64,000 nt of DNA from Veillonellaceae bacterium (lineage in GTDB: Bacteria > Bacillota_C > Negativicutes > UBA1444): contig JAAZNU010000027.1 of NCBI GenBank assembly GCA_012798135.1, positions 1-64,000 on the forward strand, in the 5' to 3' direction. A model generated the notes under the pieces. That model saw only the letters and a list, made by a program, of their open reading frames with translations, was not told the DNA's origin and did not search any database. The position numbers and the translations under genes are program-made. This document shows positions 54,262 to 63,241 of this stretch, piece by piece; positions within the stretch are counted from its first letter, which is position 1, and each line of letters starts with the position of its first letter.

Positions 54262-54600
54262 GTGGCTGAAAGTTCCGTAATCTGGGTCCGGGCCTGGCGG
54301 CATGATCCGGAGCGGCCGGCGGCAAGTCGGTTTCAAACTTATGAGGTGGCGGCGGCGGAACCGCTGTCGGTGATGGCGCTTCTGGCGAAAATTCATGAGC
54401 TGGATGCTTCGTTCGCCTGCCGGATGTCGACCTGCTTCAAAGGGCAGTGCGGTTCCTGCCTCGTTCGCGTGAACGGACAGGACGCGTTGGGCTGCGTGAC
54501 TTTAGTCCGGCCGGGTGAAACCGTGACGGTGGAGCCGCATTCGGGGTATCAAACCGTGCGCGATGTGGTTGTGGATTTCTCGCAACCCCGGGAGGGTTGA
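54262..54600 (+). CDS. Short 2Fe-2S protein related to succinate dehydrogenase/fumarate reductase iron-sulfur subunit
   Basis: A 112-residue protein equal to the N-terminal plant-type ferredoxin domain of SdhB/FrdB. Cluster ligands appear as CRMSTCFKGQCGSC (about Cys53, 58, 63, 66) and Cys77. The C-terminal domain that would hold 4Fe-4S and 3Fe-4S clusters is absent, so it is a one-cluster partner. GTG start. It ends one base before the TTG-ATG region of the flavoprotein gene and is clearly co-translated with it. Confidence 0.87.
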   Translation: MAESSVIWVRAWRHDPERPAASRFQTYEVAAAEPLSVMALLAKIHELDASFACRMSTCFKGQCGSCLVRVNGQDALGCVTLVRPGETVTVEPHSGYQTVRDVVVDFSQPREG

Positions 54601-54602
54601 AC

Positions 54603-56300
54603 ATGACGATACGGGAGCAGAACACAGAGGTACTGGTGATCGGCGGCGGCGCCGCCGGTATGAGGGCGGCGTTGGCGGCCGCAGAAGCCGGGGCTGCCGT
54701 GACTTTGGTCAATAAAGGGCCGGTGGCCAGGTCGGGAATCACTCTGGCGGCGGCCGGGGGGATGCAGGCGCCGTTTCATCCCGACGACAGCGCGGAGCAA
54801 TATTGCCGGGATACTCTTCGTTGTGGCTATGAGCTGGGCGATCCGAACCTGGCGCGGCTGCTGGCGGCGGGCGCCTGCCGGGCGGTCACCGATCTGGAAC
54901 GGTTCGGCGCTCAGTTTGTCCGGCGGGGCGACGGGCAGTATTCCCTGGGCCAGTTTCCGGGTCAGTCCCATCCTCGCAACCTGTTTGTCAAGGGCGGCGG
55001 GGTCGGCATGGCGGCGGCCTTGGTGCGGGCGTGCCGGACTCGGGACAATATTCGGATTATTGATGATTTCTTTGTGACAGGGCTGGTTAACGGTCAATCG
55101 GCCGGAGGAAGGTCGGTGGCCGGCGCGATGGGGATTCAGCTGCGAACCGGGGAAATGATGCTGATCCGGGCGAACTCGGTTGTAATGGCGACCGGCGGTT
55201 GCCAATGGCTGTGGGAAGTCACCGACTGTCCGGCCGATGCGACCGGCGAAGGACTGATGTATGCCTTTCGGGCCGGCGCGACTTTGGTCGATATGGAAAT
55301 GATCCTGTTTTATCCGTCGGTGCTGGTCTGGCCGCCTTCCCTGAAAGGGGCGTTCGTGCATTATGAATTTCTGGCGGAATCGATCCTGGACGCGAATGTT
55401 TATGACCGGGACGGCCGTCCGGTGCTGACGAAGCCGCTGCCGGTGCGCGACCAGGCCATGCGCGAATTGGATCGGGCGATCCGGGCGGGACGGGGCGGTG
55501 AACATGGTGGACTGTTCTGGTATGTCGGCAACTCGCCGAAAGGCGGCGCGGTCGTCCGCAAAAAACTGGACATTGCGCAATACAACTATCTGAAGCAGCA
55601 TGGAGTGGATCCGGCGACGGCGCAAATCGAAGTGGCGCCCGGGGCGCACTATCTGCTGGGCGGCATCCATATCGACGAGCAGTGCCGCACCACTGTCGCC
55701 GGCTTGTTTGCCGCACCGGAGTGCGGGGGGAATTTTGACGGTGCCAACCGCCTTGCCGGTAGCGGGCTTACTGCGACCCAGGTGTTTGGAACGCGGGCCG
55801 GCGAGGCCGCGCAGAAATGGGCGGCCAGCAATGGACCGGTTGAGCCGGACTGCGGTTCGTTGGAGCGGGAAACCGCCCGAATTGTCAGCCGCATTCTGCC
55901 GCCCGGAGCCGGCCTGGCGCCCCGATTCAGCGTGAACGTTCAGTCGATGCGAACTCGCCTGCGCTCAGCCGCTCAAAGGTATGCGGGAGTCAGTCGCGAT
56001 CGGGAGGGGTTGATGCGATTGCGAGAGGAAGCGGGTGAAATACGAACGGAGCTGGCGAAGCTGGGGGCCCCGGCCGGCAACGTCTACAATCAGGCATTGA
56101 TCGATCTTTTGCAACTGGATGCGATGTGCAATGCGGCGGAATTGGTCGCCGGCAGCGCCCTGCTACGGACGGAATCGCGCGGACACCATTTCCGGACGGA
56201 TTTTCCGGCGCCCGATAATGAGCACTGGCGGCAACACACCTGCGTCAGGAACGAGGCGGAACGACCCCGGTTCGGGGTTCAGCCGATAGCCGGAGCCTAA
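54603..56300 (+). CDS. Fumarate-reductase/succinate-dehydrogenase-like flavoprotein
   Basis: A 565-residue FAD enzyme. GGGAAGMRAALAAAEAG (about 13-29) is the FAD fold; a His-Pro-Arg (SHPRNLFVKGGG, about 122-133), PGAHYLLGGIHID and GANRLAGSGLTATQVFG motifs match the FrdA/SdhA/AprA group. With only a one-cluster partner and no membrane anchor nearby, it may be a soluble reductase or oxidase for an alpha,beta-unsaturated or related acid rather than classic complex II. ATG 54603 follows GGGAGGG. Confidence 0.88.
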   Translation: MTIREQNTEVLVIGGGAAGMRAALAAAEAGAAVTLVNKGPVARSGITLAAAGGMQAPFHPDDSAEQYCRDTLRCGYELGDPNLARLLAAGACRAVTDLERFGAQFVRRGDGQYSLGQFPGQSHPRNLFVKGGGVGMAAALVRACRTRDNIRIIDDFFVTGLVNGQSAGGRSVAGAMGIQLRTGEMMLIRANSVVMATGGCQWLWEVTDCPADATGEGLMYAFRAGATLVDMEMILFYPSVLVWPPSLKGAFVHYEFLAESILDANVYDRDGRPVLTKPLPVRDQAMRELDRAIRAGRGGEHGGLFWYVGNSPKGGAVVRKKLDIAQYNYLKQHGVDPATAQIEVAPGAHYLLGGIHIDEQCRTTVAGLFAAPECGGNFDGANRLAGSGLTATQVFGTRAGEAAQKWAASNGPVEPDCGSLERETARIVSRILPPGAGLAPRFSVNVQSMRTRLRSAAQRYAGVSRDREGLMRLREEAGEIRTELAKLGAPAGNVYNQALIDLLQLDAMCNAAELVAGSALLRTESRGHHFRTDFPAPDNEHWRQHTCVRNEAERPRFGVQPIAGA

Positions 56301-56318
56301 CGGCGGACAAAAAACAAA

Positions 56319-56348
56319 GGAGACCGGGAACATCCCCGGTCTCCTTTT
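56319..56348 (+). terminator. Intrinsic terminator after the flavoprotein gene
   Basis: Stem GGAGACCGGG (56319-56328) with CCCGGTCTCC (56335-56344), then TTTT. It also lies at the end of the convergent tetR-type gene. Confidence 0.85.
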
Positions 56349-56374
56349 CATATTATAGCGATAGCGAAAAGTGA

Positions 56375-56986
56375 TTAAGCGTTCGGCGGCTGCGGTTCGG
56401 CAAACGCACCGCCATGGACAAACCGCATGATTTCGTGGATGACCTCATCCGGAACCGGCTGATTGTCGAAGATGACCCACTTCAGGCCGATAAAATTGGA
56501 GATGCCGATCAGGCAATAGGCGAGAATTTTAGGGTCAAGATCCCGAAATTCTCCGGTTTTTTGGGCGTCGCGAATTTTGACCATATATCGTGCGGCAAAG
56601 TTTTCGTAATACTCCTTGAACATTTCGTTATCGACGAATTGCGCTTCCCAGATAATTTTATACAGGCCGCTGTGCTTCTTAACGAAGTCGAAAAATGTTT
56701 TGAATCCCATATATTCCTTGTCATAGCGAGAGGTGCAATCTTTGGTGGCGATGCCGATCTCGGTCCGCAGCGTATGGCTCATGTCTTCCAGCAGATATCG
56801 GAAGACGCTTTTTTTGTCCGGAAAGTAAATGTAAAACGTGCCGGGAGCAACCGATGCTTCGGTGGTGATATCGGTGACCGAGGTATTATAGTAGCCTTTT
56901 TCGCTGAATAGCATTTCGGCGGCCTTGCGGATCCGTTCCAGGGTTTCCAGGCCTTTGGGCGTTTTCGGCAGATTGACCAGGGCCAA
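56375..56986 (-). CDS. TetR/AcrR-family regulator
   Basis: A 203-residue repressor. The N-terminal helix-turn-helix (about 18-62) has AAEMLFSEKGYYNTSVTDI and GTFYIYFPDKKSVF; the C-terminal ligand domain is typical of fatty-acid-CoA-sensing members (FadR/YsiA-like). TTG start behind GAGGTGAG. It is divergent from an acyl-CoA ligase gene with an inverted repeat at that promoter, so it probably represses the ligase operon in response to an acyl-CoA. The ligand is inferred. Confidence 0.9.
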   Translation of the reverse strand: MALVNLPKTPKGLETLERIRKAAEMLFSEKGYYNTSVTDITTEASVAPGTFYIYFPDKKSVFRYLLEDMSHTLRTEIGIATKDCTSRYDKEYMGFKTFFDFVKKHSGLYKIIWEAQFVDNEMFKEYYENFAARYMVKIRDAQKTGEFRDLDPKILAYCLIGISNFIGLKWVIFDNQPVPDEVIHEIMRFVHGGAFAEPQPPNA

Positions 56987-57123
56987 ATTCTCACCTCATT
57001 CTGCGCTATGGATTACAAATATAGTATATTATAACACAAGCCGGCGCGACGAGGCACCTTGGTCGCCGATTCCGCTGCATTGCAAAAATGTGAGAATTGT
57101 TTCATGTTTTGTTATTTTTCGTA

Positions 57124-57152
57124 TTGACAGTTATTTCGCGGCGTGTTACATT
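57124..57152 (+). promoter_or_regulatory. Promoter of the acyl-CoA ligase operon
   Basis: Perfect TTGACA (57124-57129), 17-bp spacer, TACATT (57147-57152). Start near 57159, within the operator. Confidence 0.78.
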
Positions 57153-57155
57153 TTA

Positions 57156-57173
57156 CATGAAAAGTGATTCATG
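57156..57173 (+). promoter_or_regulatory. Candidate TetR-type operator
   Basis: CATGAA (57156-57161), six bases, TTCATG (57168-57173): an 18-bp inverted repeat across the predicted transcription start. A related TTTCATG half-site lies near 57102, and TTTCAT recurs at 57174. Confidence 0.65.
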
Positions 57174-57268
57174 TTTCATAAAACTGAATATTTTAAATCA
57201 ATCGCGGATTTTGGTTGGAGTGTTCATTTTCGGCAAGGCAAGCCGTTAGCAAAGAGGGGGGTAATCAT

Positions 57269-58831
57269 ATGAAACAAATGGGCTGGATCGGCAATTATTC
57301 GTACTTTCGGGCCCGCACTTCACCGCGCAAGGAAGCGATCTATGATCTCGACAACGATGCACGCTACACGTTCAAAGATCTGGATGAGCGCGCCAACATC
57401 TTGGCGAACTATCTCGTCGATGCGCTGAAACTGGCGAAGGGCGACCGGATCGCGTTCTTGTCCCGCAACCGGCTTGAGCTGTTTGACGCCTGTTACGCCG
57501 CCGGCAAAACCGGCGGGGTGCTGGTTCCCTATAATGCCAGGTTGTCGGTCGATGAGCTGGCCCAACTGATCAACAGTGAACAGCCGGCTGTTCTGTTCTA
57601 TGAGGATATTTTCGCCGCAGCTGTCGCCGGTTTGAAACAAAAGACACAGATTAAAAAATATGTCGTGTTGTCCGGCGCCGGTGCGGAAATCACTGACCTG
57701 CATTATGAAGAGATCATGATTGGCGGCGATTCGTCGCCCCGTTGCTGCGCGGATCTGTCCTTCGACGATACCTATTTCATCATCCATACCGGCGGGACGA
57801 CAGGGTTGCCCAAAGGCGGGCTGATTTCCCACGGCGCCATGCTGTTTAATTCCATGAATGAAATCGCGACCTGGGGGATTTCCCATGTCGACTCGGCTCA
57901 TCTGTTGCTGCCGTTGTTCCATACCGGCGGCTGGAATCTGCTGACTTTGCCGCTGCTGCATGCCGGCGGTAGGCTGCTGATCAACAAGCAGTTCGATCCG
58001 AAGCAGGCGCTGCAGGTGATCAACGACGAGAAGCCGACGTTTGTGTTCGGCGCGGCCACCATTTTCCGGATGATGATCGACCTGCCGGAGTTCGCCGTCA
58101 CCGATTTTTCGTCCGTGAAGTGGATCATGGCCGGCGCGGCGCCGACGCCACTCAATATCATGGAAAAATTCTGGGCCAGGGGAATCCGGTTCGTACTTGG
58201 CTATGGCATGACCGAAGCCGGCCCGAACAATCTGTCGGTCCCGGCCGAATTCATCGATTTCGAGGAAATCCGGGCAAAGTACGCGTCAGTCGGCAAACCG
58301 ATGTATTTCACACTGGCGGCGATTGTCGACGATGCCGGCAACGAACTGGGCGACGAGGAAGTCGGCGAACTGGTCTGGAGCGGACCGCAAATTTTCAGCG
58401 GCTATTGGAACAATGAGGCAGAGACGAAGAAGACATTGCGGGACGGCTGGGTTTACACGGGCGACATGGCCCGGCGCGACAAGGACGGCTATTACTATAT
58501 CGTCGGCCGCAAGAAAAATATGTTCATCTCGGGCGGAGAAAACGTTTTTCCGCCCGAGATCGAAAAAATCCTGTACGAACTGCCCGAAGTCTATGAGGCC
58601 TGCGTGATCGGTGTTCCCGACGACAAATGGGGCGAGGTCGGTAAAGCGGTGATTTCGCTCCGGCCGGGGAAAGCGCTGACGAAAGAACAGATGCTGACGT
58701 TTTTGGCCGGGAAACTGGCGAAATACAAGATTCCCCGTTACATCCAGTTCGTGGATGACGTGCCCAAAAACAACGTCGGCAAGATCGAAAACGCCCGGGT
58801 CATTTCGTTGTACGGAAAGCCCCAAGATTAG
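57269..58831 (+). CDS. Acyl-CoA synthetase (AMP-forming ligase)
   Basis: A 520-residue adenylate-forming ligase. HTGGTTGLPKGGLISH (about 172-187) is the phosphate loop, YGMTEAGPN near 312, YTGDMARRD near 396 and the hinge GRKKNMFISGGENVFPPEI near 413; the catalytic Lys is in NNVGKIENA near the C-terminus. It activates a fatty, aryl or other organic acid. It is the first gene of a TetR-controlled operon with a ketosynthase and an MFS permease. ATG 57269 follows GAGGGGGG. Confidence 0.92.
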   Translation: MKQMGWIGNYSYFRARTSPRKEAIYDLDNDARYTFKDLDERANILANYLVDALKLAKGDRIAFLSRNRLELFDACYAAGKTGGVLVPYNARLSVDELAQLINSEQPAVLFYEDIFAAAVAGLKQKTQIKKYVVLSGAGAEITDLHYEEIMIGGDSSPRCCADLSFDDTYFIIHTGGTTGLPKGGLISHGAMLFNSMNEIATWGISHVDSAHLLLPLFHTGGWNLLTLPLLHAGGRLLINKQFDPKQALQVINDEKPTFVFGAATIFRMMIDLPEFAVTDFSSVKWIMAGAAPTPLNIMEKFWARGIRFVLGYGMTEAGPNNLSVPAEFIDFEEIRAKYASVGKPMYFTLAAIVDDAGNELGDEEVGELVWSGPQIFSGYWNNEAETKKTLRDGWVYTGDMARRDKDGYYYIVGRKKNMFISGGENVFPPEIEKILYELPEVYEACVIGVPDDKWGEVGKAVISLRPGKALTKEQMLTFLAGKLAKYKIPRYIQFVDDVPKNNVGKIENARVISLYGKPQD

Positions 58832-58840
58832 GAGGTTCCC

Positions 58841-59851
58841 ATGGCTGAAGCAAAAATGGTAGGAATCAAGAAAATCGCGATGTATGTGCCGCCCCAGATC
58901 CAGGACAGCGCCTACATTGCAGAAAAATCGGGAATTCCTCAAGACACGATCGAAGTAAAATTCGGCATCAAACAACGGCACAAAGCCGGTCCCGACGAGC
59001 AGGTGTCCGATATGGCAATCAAGGCCGCCCGGCAGATTCTGGAGGTCATCGACCCGCTCGAACTAGACTTGGTGGTGTATTGCGGCAGCGAGTACAAGGA
59101 TTACTATTTGTTCAATCTGGCGGCCAAGGTGCAGAGCGCCATCGGCGCCACCAACGCCAATGCCTTTGAGATCCATTCGCTGTGCTCGGCCGGCGTGTGG
59201 TCGCTGAATGTTCTGAAAAGCATGATGCTGTGCAACGATGATATTAAAAACGTGCTGCTGATTTCCTCCTCTAAGGAAACGGACATTGTCGGCTTCGACA
59301 ATCCGAGGGCCCGCTTCATGTATAACTTCGGCGACGGCGCGGCGGCGGCCTTGCTGGTGAAGGGATATGAGCACAATACGATCCTCGCGAGTCATATGAT
59401 CACCGACGGTCGGTTCGCCGAGGATGTCGCCTGCTATGGCGTCGGATCTTACAATTACAACAAAATTGCGACCCTGGAGTACCCGTTGCGGAATTTGGAC
59501 GTGAAAGACCCCAAATCCATGAAAGAAAAGCTGGATCCGATCAGCTTGCCCCATTTCGTGGAAGTCATCAGGAAAGCGGCGGAAAAAAGTGGTTACACCG
59601 CCAACGACGTCAACTTTATCGCGCCGATATTCATGAAAAAATCGATTTTGCAAGGGATTCTGTCCGAGTTCGGATTGACGGAAGAGAATTCCTTCATTCT
59701 CGAAAATTACGGCCATTGCCAGTCGGCGGACGCGTATATTTCACTTTTGGAGGCCGAAAAACTCGGTCGGATCAAAAAAGGCGATCTGGTGGTGATGTTA
59801 GGAGCGGGGACGGGCTACACCTGGGCGGCGACTGCGGTTCGGTGGGGTTGA
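58841..59851 (+). CDS. FabH-like ketoacyl synthase III with altered catalytic residues
   Basis: A 336-residue thiolase-fold protein of the KAS III family. The nucleophile Cys115 is present in HSLCSAGVW. In FabH a catalytic His and Asn follow; here the His region reads APIFMKKS (261-268), where the family usually has a His, and the Asn position reads NYGHCQSAD with His292. The triad therefore looks rearranged, which points to a different acyl transfer or to a condensation without decarboxylation. It lies between an acyl-CoA ligase and an MFS gene, so it probably condenses or transfers the activated acid. ATG follows TTAGGAGG. Confidence 0.87.
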   Translation: MAEAKMVGIKKIAMYVPPQIQDSAYIAEKSGIPQDTIEVKFGIKQRHKAGPDEQVSDMAIKAARQILEVIDPLELDLVVYCGSEYKDYYLFNLAAKVQSAIGATNANAFEIHSLCSAGVWSLNVLKSMMLCNDDIKNVLLISSSKETDIVGFDNPRARFMYNFGDGAAAALLVKGYEHNTILASHMITDGRFAEDVACYGVGSYNYNKIATLEYPLRNLDVKDPKSMKEKLDPISLPHFVEVIRKAAEKSGYTANDVNFIAPIFMKKSILQGILSEFGLTEENSFILENYGHCQSADAYISLLEAEKLGRIKKGDLVVMLGAGTGYTWAATAVRWG

Positions 59852-59908
59852 GAACGGCGATCGGCGACCAGTAAACGGGCAAAAATAAATAAGGGGGATC
59901 GTAACAGA

Positions 59909-61192
59909 ATGAAAACAAGCCACAAGGTTATCGTCGCGGTATTATTATGCTATCTGGTGGCGTGGCTGGATCGTATGGCAATCAGTATGGCGTTGCCCTA
60001 CATCGGCAAAGAGTTCAATCTTTCGGCGACGGCTCTCGGCGGCATTCTCAGCGCGTTTTTCGTTGGATATGCCGGGTTTCAGATTCCCGGCGGCTGGCTG
60101 GCTGACAAATTTGGCGCCCGGCGGGTCATTACCTGCTCGTTGACGGTTTGGTCGATTTTTACTATGCTGACCGGAGTTGTCACCAACATGACCCATATGC
60201 TGTTTGTGCGGTTTGTGTTCGGCGCTGGCGAAGGTGTATTTCCGGGACCGGTCTGGAAGATCGTCGGCGCCTGGTTCAGCAAAAAAGACCGAGGCACGGC
60301 GAATTCCTGCGTCTTGACTTCGACCACGCTGGGGCCGGCCCTGACCCCGTTGATGGTCGCGCCTTTGATTGCCCTGTACAGCTGGCGGAGCGTCTTCTAT
60401 ATCCTGGGCGTTCTGGGGTTGATTTGCGTGTTTGTCAGCTGGCGTTACATCGTGGACAAGCCCGAACAATTCCCCGGCATCACCGAGGAAGAAATTCAGC
60501 GGATCAAAGCGGACCGGGCGGCGGACGAAGCGGCCAGTGCCAATCTGGAGCAAAGCATTGCGCCCAAGTCCTCGTTCTGGGACCTGATGAAGGAACCGCG
60601 CATCTGGGTCATGTTCTTCGGCGTGTTCTTCCTGACGGTGCCAATCTGGGGCTATATGACCTGGCTGCCGACCTATCTGGTCAAAGTTCGCGGCATGAAT
60701 CTGACCCGGATGGCGGTGGCGGCTTCCATTCCGTTCTTTGTGGCGACGGTTGGCATGTTGCTGTCCGGCTGGATGTCGGATAAATTGTTCCGAGGGCGCC
60801 GGCGTTATCTGGTCGTATTCGCCGAGCTGGTCGGCGCCGTTTGCCTCTACCTGTTCTACACGACGCCGTCGCCGGAACAGGCTACCCTGTATCAAAGTCT
60901 GGCGGCGGGATTCCTGTTCATGGCTCTGGGTTCGATCTGGGCGCTGCCGGTGATTTACCTGCCGGAAAACCTGATGGGTTCGGGCAGCGGTTTCGTCAAC
61001 ACCGGCGGACAGTTGGGCGGCTTGGTGGCCCCGTTGGCGCTGGGGATGATTATCGACTGGACCGGGGGTAATTATGACGCGGCGTTTCAGCTGTTGGCCC
61101 TGTCGTGCCTGATTTCTTCGTCGATTATCTTCTTCGGGATCGGCGAAAAACGCAAGGCGCCGGTTGAGGTTGCCGCGGCAACGGCAAAATAA
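59909..61192 (+). CDS. MFS transporter, organic anion (ACS) family type
   Basis: A 427-residue permease with twelve spans. DRMAISMALPYIGKEF (about 21-36), GGWLADKFGARRV in loop 2-3 and FVRFVFGAGEGVFPG near 100-114 match the anion:cation symporter branch that imports hexuronates, phthalate and related acids. It probably imports the acid that the ligase activates. ATG follows AAGGGGG. Confidence 0.92.
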   Translation: MKTSHKVIVAVLLCYLVAWLDRMAISMALPYIGKEFNLSATALGGILSAFFVGYAGFQIPGGWLADKFGARRVITCSLTVWSIFTMLTGVVTNMTHMLFVRFVFGAGEGVFPGPVWKIVGAWFSKKDRGTANSCVLTSTTLGPALTPLMVAPLIALYSWRSVFYILGVLGLICVFVSWRYIVDKPEQFPGITEEEIQRIKADRAADEAASANLEQSIAPKSSFWDLMKEPRIWVMFFGVFFLTVPIWGYMTWLPTYLVKVRGMNLTRMAVAASIPFFVATVGMLLSGWMSDKLFRGRRRYLVVFAELVGAVCLYLFYTTPSPEQATLYQSLAAGFLFMALGSIWALPVIYLPENLMGSGSGFVNTGGQLGGLVAPLALGMIIDWTGGNYDAAFQLLALSCLISSSIIFFGIGEKRKAPVEVAAATAK

Positions 61193-61260
61193 AAGACTCG
61201 GACATGTCCGGCAGGAAAAGCGCTGTTGACATGTAATATTGCAATGGGGGTGAAGTTGGC

Positions 61261-61896
61261 ATGAAAGCCATCGCGATTTGCGGCTCGCCGCGGGAAGGCG
61301 GCAACACGGAATACTACCTGAAGACAGTTCTGGGGGAACTGGCGCAAAAAGGCGTCGAAACCGAATATATCCCGATGCTGGACAAGACCGTCAAGCCTTG
61401 CCGTGGTTGTTACGGCTGCCTGCAGGCCAAAAAATGCGTACAGGATGATGATTTCGAAGCCATCTTTGAAAAAATGGAACAGGCGGACATCATCATCCTG
61501 GGTTCGCCAGTGTATGTTGGCAAACCCACGTCGCTGCTGCAGGCACTGCTGGAACGCGTCACGTTTTCGGCGCGCGCTTCCGGCCGGATGCTGACGGGAA
61601 AAGTCGGCGCCCCGGTCACGGTGGCCCGGCGTGCCGGTCAGGTCTATGCGTTTGGCGAACTGTTGCTCTGGTACTTTATCAATGACATGATCATTCCGGG
61701 ATCGATGTACTGGAATGTCGCCGTCGCCGGCGCCAAGGGCGCCAAGGATGCCGACAAGGATCTGGAAGGCATCGAGATCATGAAGTATACGGCGGCCAAT
61801 TTGCTGAAAGTGGCGACCGCCCTGCAAAACAGCAAAGCGGAAGACTCCGCGGTCGCGCGGGATAAATTGTTCTTCACGCAGCCGCAGGAAAAATAG
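61261..61896 (+). CDS. Flavodoxin-like NAD(P)H:FMN oxidoreductase, iron-sulfur flavoprotein type
   Basis: A 211-residue flavodoxin-fold protein. CGSPREGGNTEYYL (about 7-20) is the FMN phosphate loop and GSPVYVGKPTSLLQ the isoalloxazine loop. The segment CRGCYGCLQAKKC (Cys47, 50, 53, 59) resembles the 4Fe-4S compact motif of iron-sulfur flavoproteins. It probably supplies electrons to the pathway of the operon. ATG follows GGGGGTG. A terminator follows. Confidence 0.88.
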   Translation: MKAIAICGSPREGGNTEYYLKTVLGELAQKGVETEYIPMLDKTVKPCRGCYGCLQAKKCVQDDDFEAIFEKMEQADIIILGSPVYVGKPTSLLQALLERVTFSARASGRMLTGKVGAPVTVARRAGQVYAFGELLLWYFINDMIIPGSMYWNVAVAGAKGAKDADKDLEGIEIMKYTAANLLKVATALQNSKAEDSAVARDKLFFTQPQEK

Positions 61897-61925
61897 AAAT
61901 TCTCCAAACCATCCTCCTGATCAAG

Positions 61926-61976
61926 AAAAGGCTGTCTCATTCCGGTTTTTGAAACCGAAGGTGAGACGGCCTTTTC
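61926..61976 (+). terminator. Bidirectional terminator between convergent genes
   Basis: A long imperfect stem (AAAAGGC-GTCTCA with TGAGAC-GCCTTTT and an inner CCGGTTT/AAACCG helix) ends in CTTTTC. It lies between the flavodoxin-like gene and kduD. Confidence 0.8.
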
Positions 61977-62004
61977 TCATGCAATAGCAGACAACCGCGA
62001 AATT

Positions 62005-62766
62005 TCAGCGGCCCAGCCAGCCGCCGTCGACGGCGATGACCTGCCCCTGCAGGTATTCGGCGGCATCGGAAGCCAGAAATACTGCAAGGCCTTTCATGTC
62101 TTCCGGGGTTCCCCAACGACCGGCCGGGATGCGGGCCAGGATGGCCGGAGCGCGTTCCACGCTTTTTTGCAGGGCTTCCGTCATTTCTGTCGCCATGTAG
62201 CCGGGGGCAATCGCATTGACATTGATGCCCAGAGGGGCCCATTCATTGGCCAGCGCTTTGGTGAGGCCGGCAACGGCCGATTTGGAGGCAGTGTAGGAAG
62301 GCACGATAATTCCGCCCTGAAAGGAGAGCAGGGAAGCGATGTTGATGATCTTACCTTTCTTTTGCTTGACCATTTCCCGGGCGGCTGCCTGGCACAGGAA
62401 GAAAGTCGCCTTTTGATTGATCTGGATGACCTCATCCCAATCCTTTTCCGAGAACTCGATGGCCGGCGCCCGGCGGATGATGCCGGCGCAATTGATGAGA
62501 ATATCGATCCGGCCGTATTCTTTCAACGTGGCGTCGATAATCTGCGGGATGACTTTGGTGTCGATCAGATCGGCCTGGATGCCAAGGCAACGCCGGCCCA
62601 GGGCCTTGATTTTTTCGACGGTTTCCTGTAGACGGGCGCTGCTGGCGACCACGACGAGGTCGGCGCCCGCTTCGGCGAGTCCGATGGCCATGCTCGCGCC
62701 CAAGCCGCGGCTGGCGCCGGTGACAATCGCCACTTTACCGGCAAGGTTGAATTGTTCGAGGATCAT
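62005..62766 (-). CDS. kduD: 2-dehydro-3-deoxy-D-gluconate 5-dehydrogenase-like SDR
   Basis: A 253-residue short-chain dehydrogenase. The cofactor motif TGASRGLG (about 16-23), NCAG, and the catalytic Tyr-X3-Lys in SYTASKSA (about 154-161) are present. GIIRRAPAIEFSEKDWD, IASLLSFQGGI and APGYMATEMTEAL are close to the KduD subgroup, which interconverts ketodeoxy sugar acids in pectin/hexuronate breakdown. uxuA at 20761 acts in a related route. ATG follows AAAGGAG. Confidence 0.85.
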   Translation of the reverse strand: MILEQFNLAGKVAIVTGASRGLGASMAIGLAEAGADLVVVASSARLQETVEKIKALGRRCLGIQADLIDTKVIPQIIDATLKEYGRIDILINCAGIIRRAPAIEFSEKDWDEVIQINQKATFFLCQAAAREMVKQKKGKIINIASLLSFQGGIIVPSYTASKSAVAGLTKALANEWAPLGINVNAIAPGYMATEMTEALQKSVERAPAILARIPAGRWGTPEDMKGLAVFLASDAAEYLQGQVIAVDGGWLGR

Positions 62767-63044
62767 GATGCAAAACTCCTTTCAAAAGTGAATAATAGAA
62801 CCATTATAAAACTATTTTAGAATATTATCGGGTTTTTTGCGCGATTCCGAACGGGTCTTGCATTTCCGGCGTATTGTCGATGTTTGGTTTCGGATCATTC
62901 CGTGGATTCGTAGCGAGAGAATCGGCAAGAAACGTTGCATTACCTTGGATGAAAAAATCTTGCCCTGAAGGATTGACAAACACACGAGATATAGTAAAAT
63001 TAAAATGCAAACGATAATTTATTTCAATAAACGGAGGAATAAAC

Positions 63045-63218
63045 ATGGAGACTGTCATTGTGGGATTGATTGGAGCGGCAGCTGCCGGATATTTGATTTG
63101 GCGCGGTTATAAATCGATTGGAGAAAGTTCTGCCTGCGCTTCCGGCAGTTGCGCAGGTTGCGGCGGCGGCTGCGGTTGCGGTTCGGCGGCAACCGGCCAT
63201 ACTGATAAAAGAAAATAA
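63045..63218 (+). CDS. Small FeoB-associated-type Cys-rich membrane protein
   Basis: A 57-residue protein missed by simple length cut-offs. One membrane helix (VIVGLIGAAAAGYLIWRGY) is followed by a Cys-rich tail with CASGSCAGCGGGCGCG (five Cys). The architecture matches the FeoB-associated Cys-rich/virus attachment p12-like small proteins of Firmicutes. No feoAB genes are in this window. ATG 63045 follows ACGGAGGAA, and a promoter TTGACA-N16-TAAAAT precedes it. A terminator follows. Confidence 0.8.
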   Translation: METVIVGLIGAAAAGYLIWRGYKSIGESSACASGSCAGCGGGCGCGSAATGHTDKRK

Positions 63219-63241
63219 ATTTCATTAAAATGGACTGTTGA

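Noticed and set aside
62825..62980. Small minus-strand frame between kduD and the small Cys-rich gene
   Set aside because: The last 50 codons look somewhat protein-like, but there is no ribosome site or promoter and no recognised family. It may be a gene remnant.
63045..63218. Feo iron-transport locus
   Set aside because: Only the small Cys-rich protein is present; no feoA or feoB in the window.
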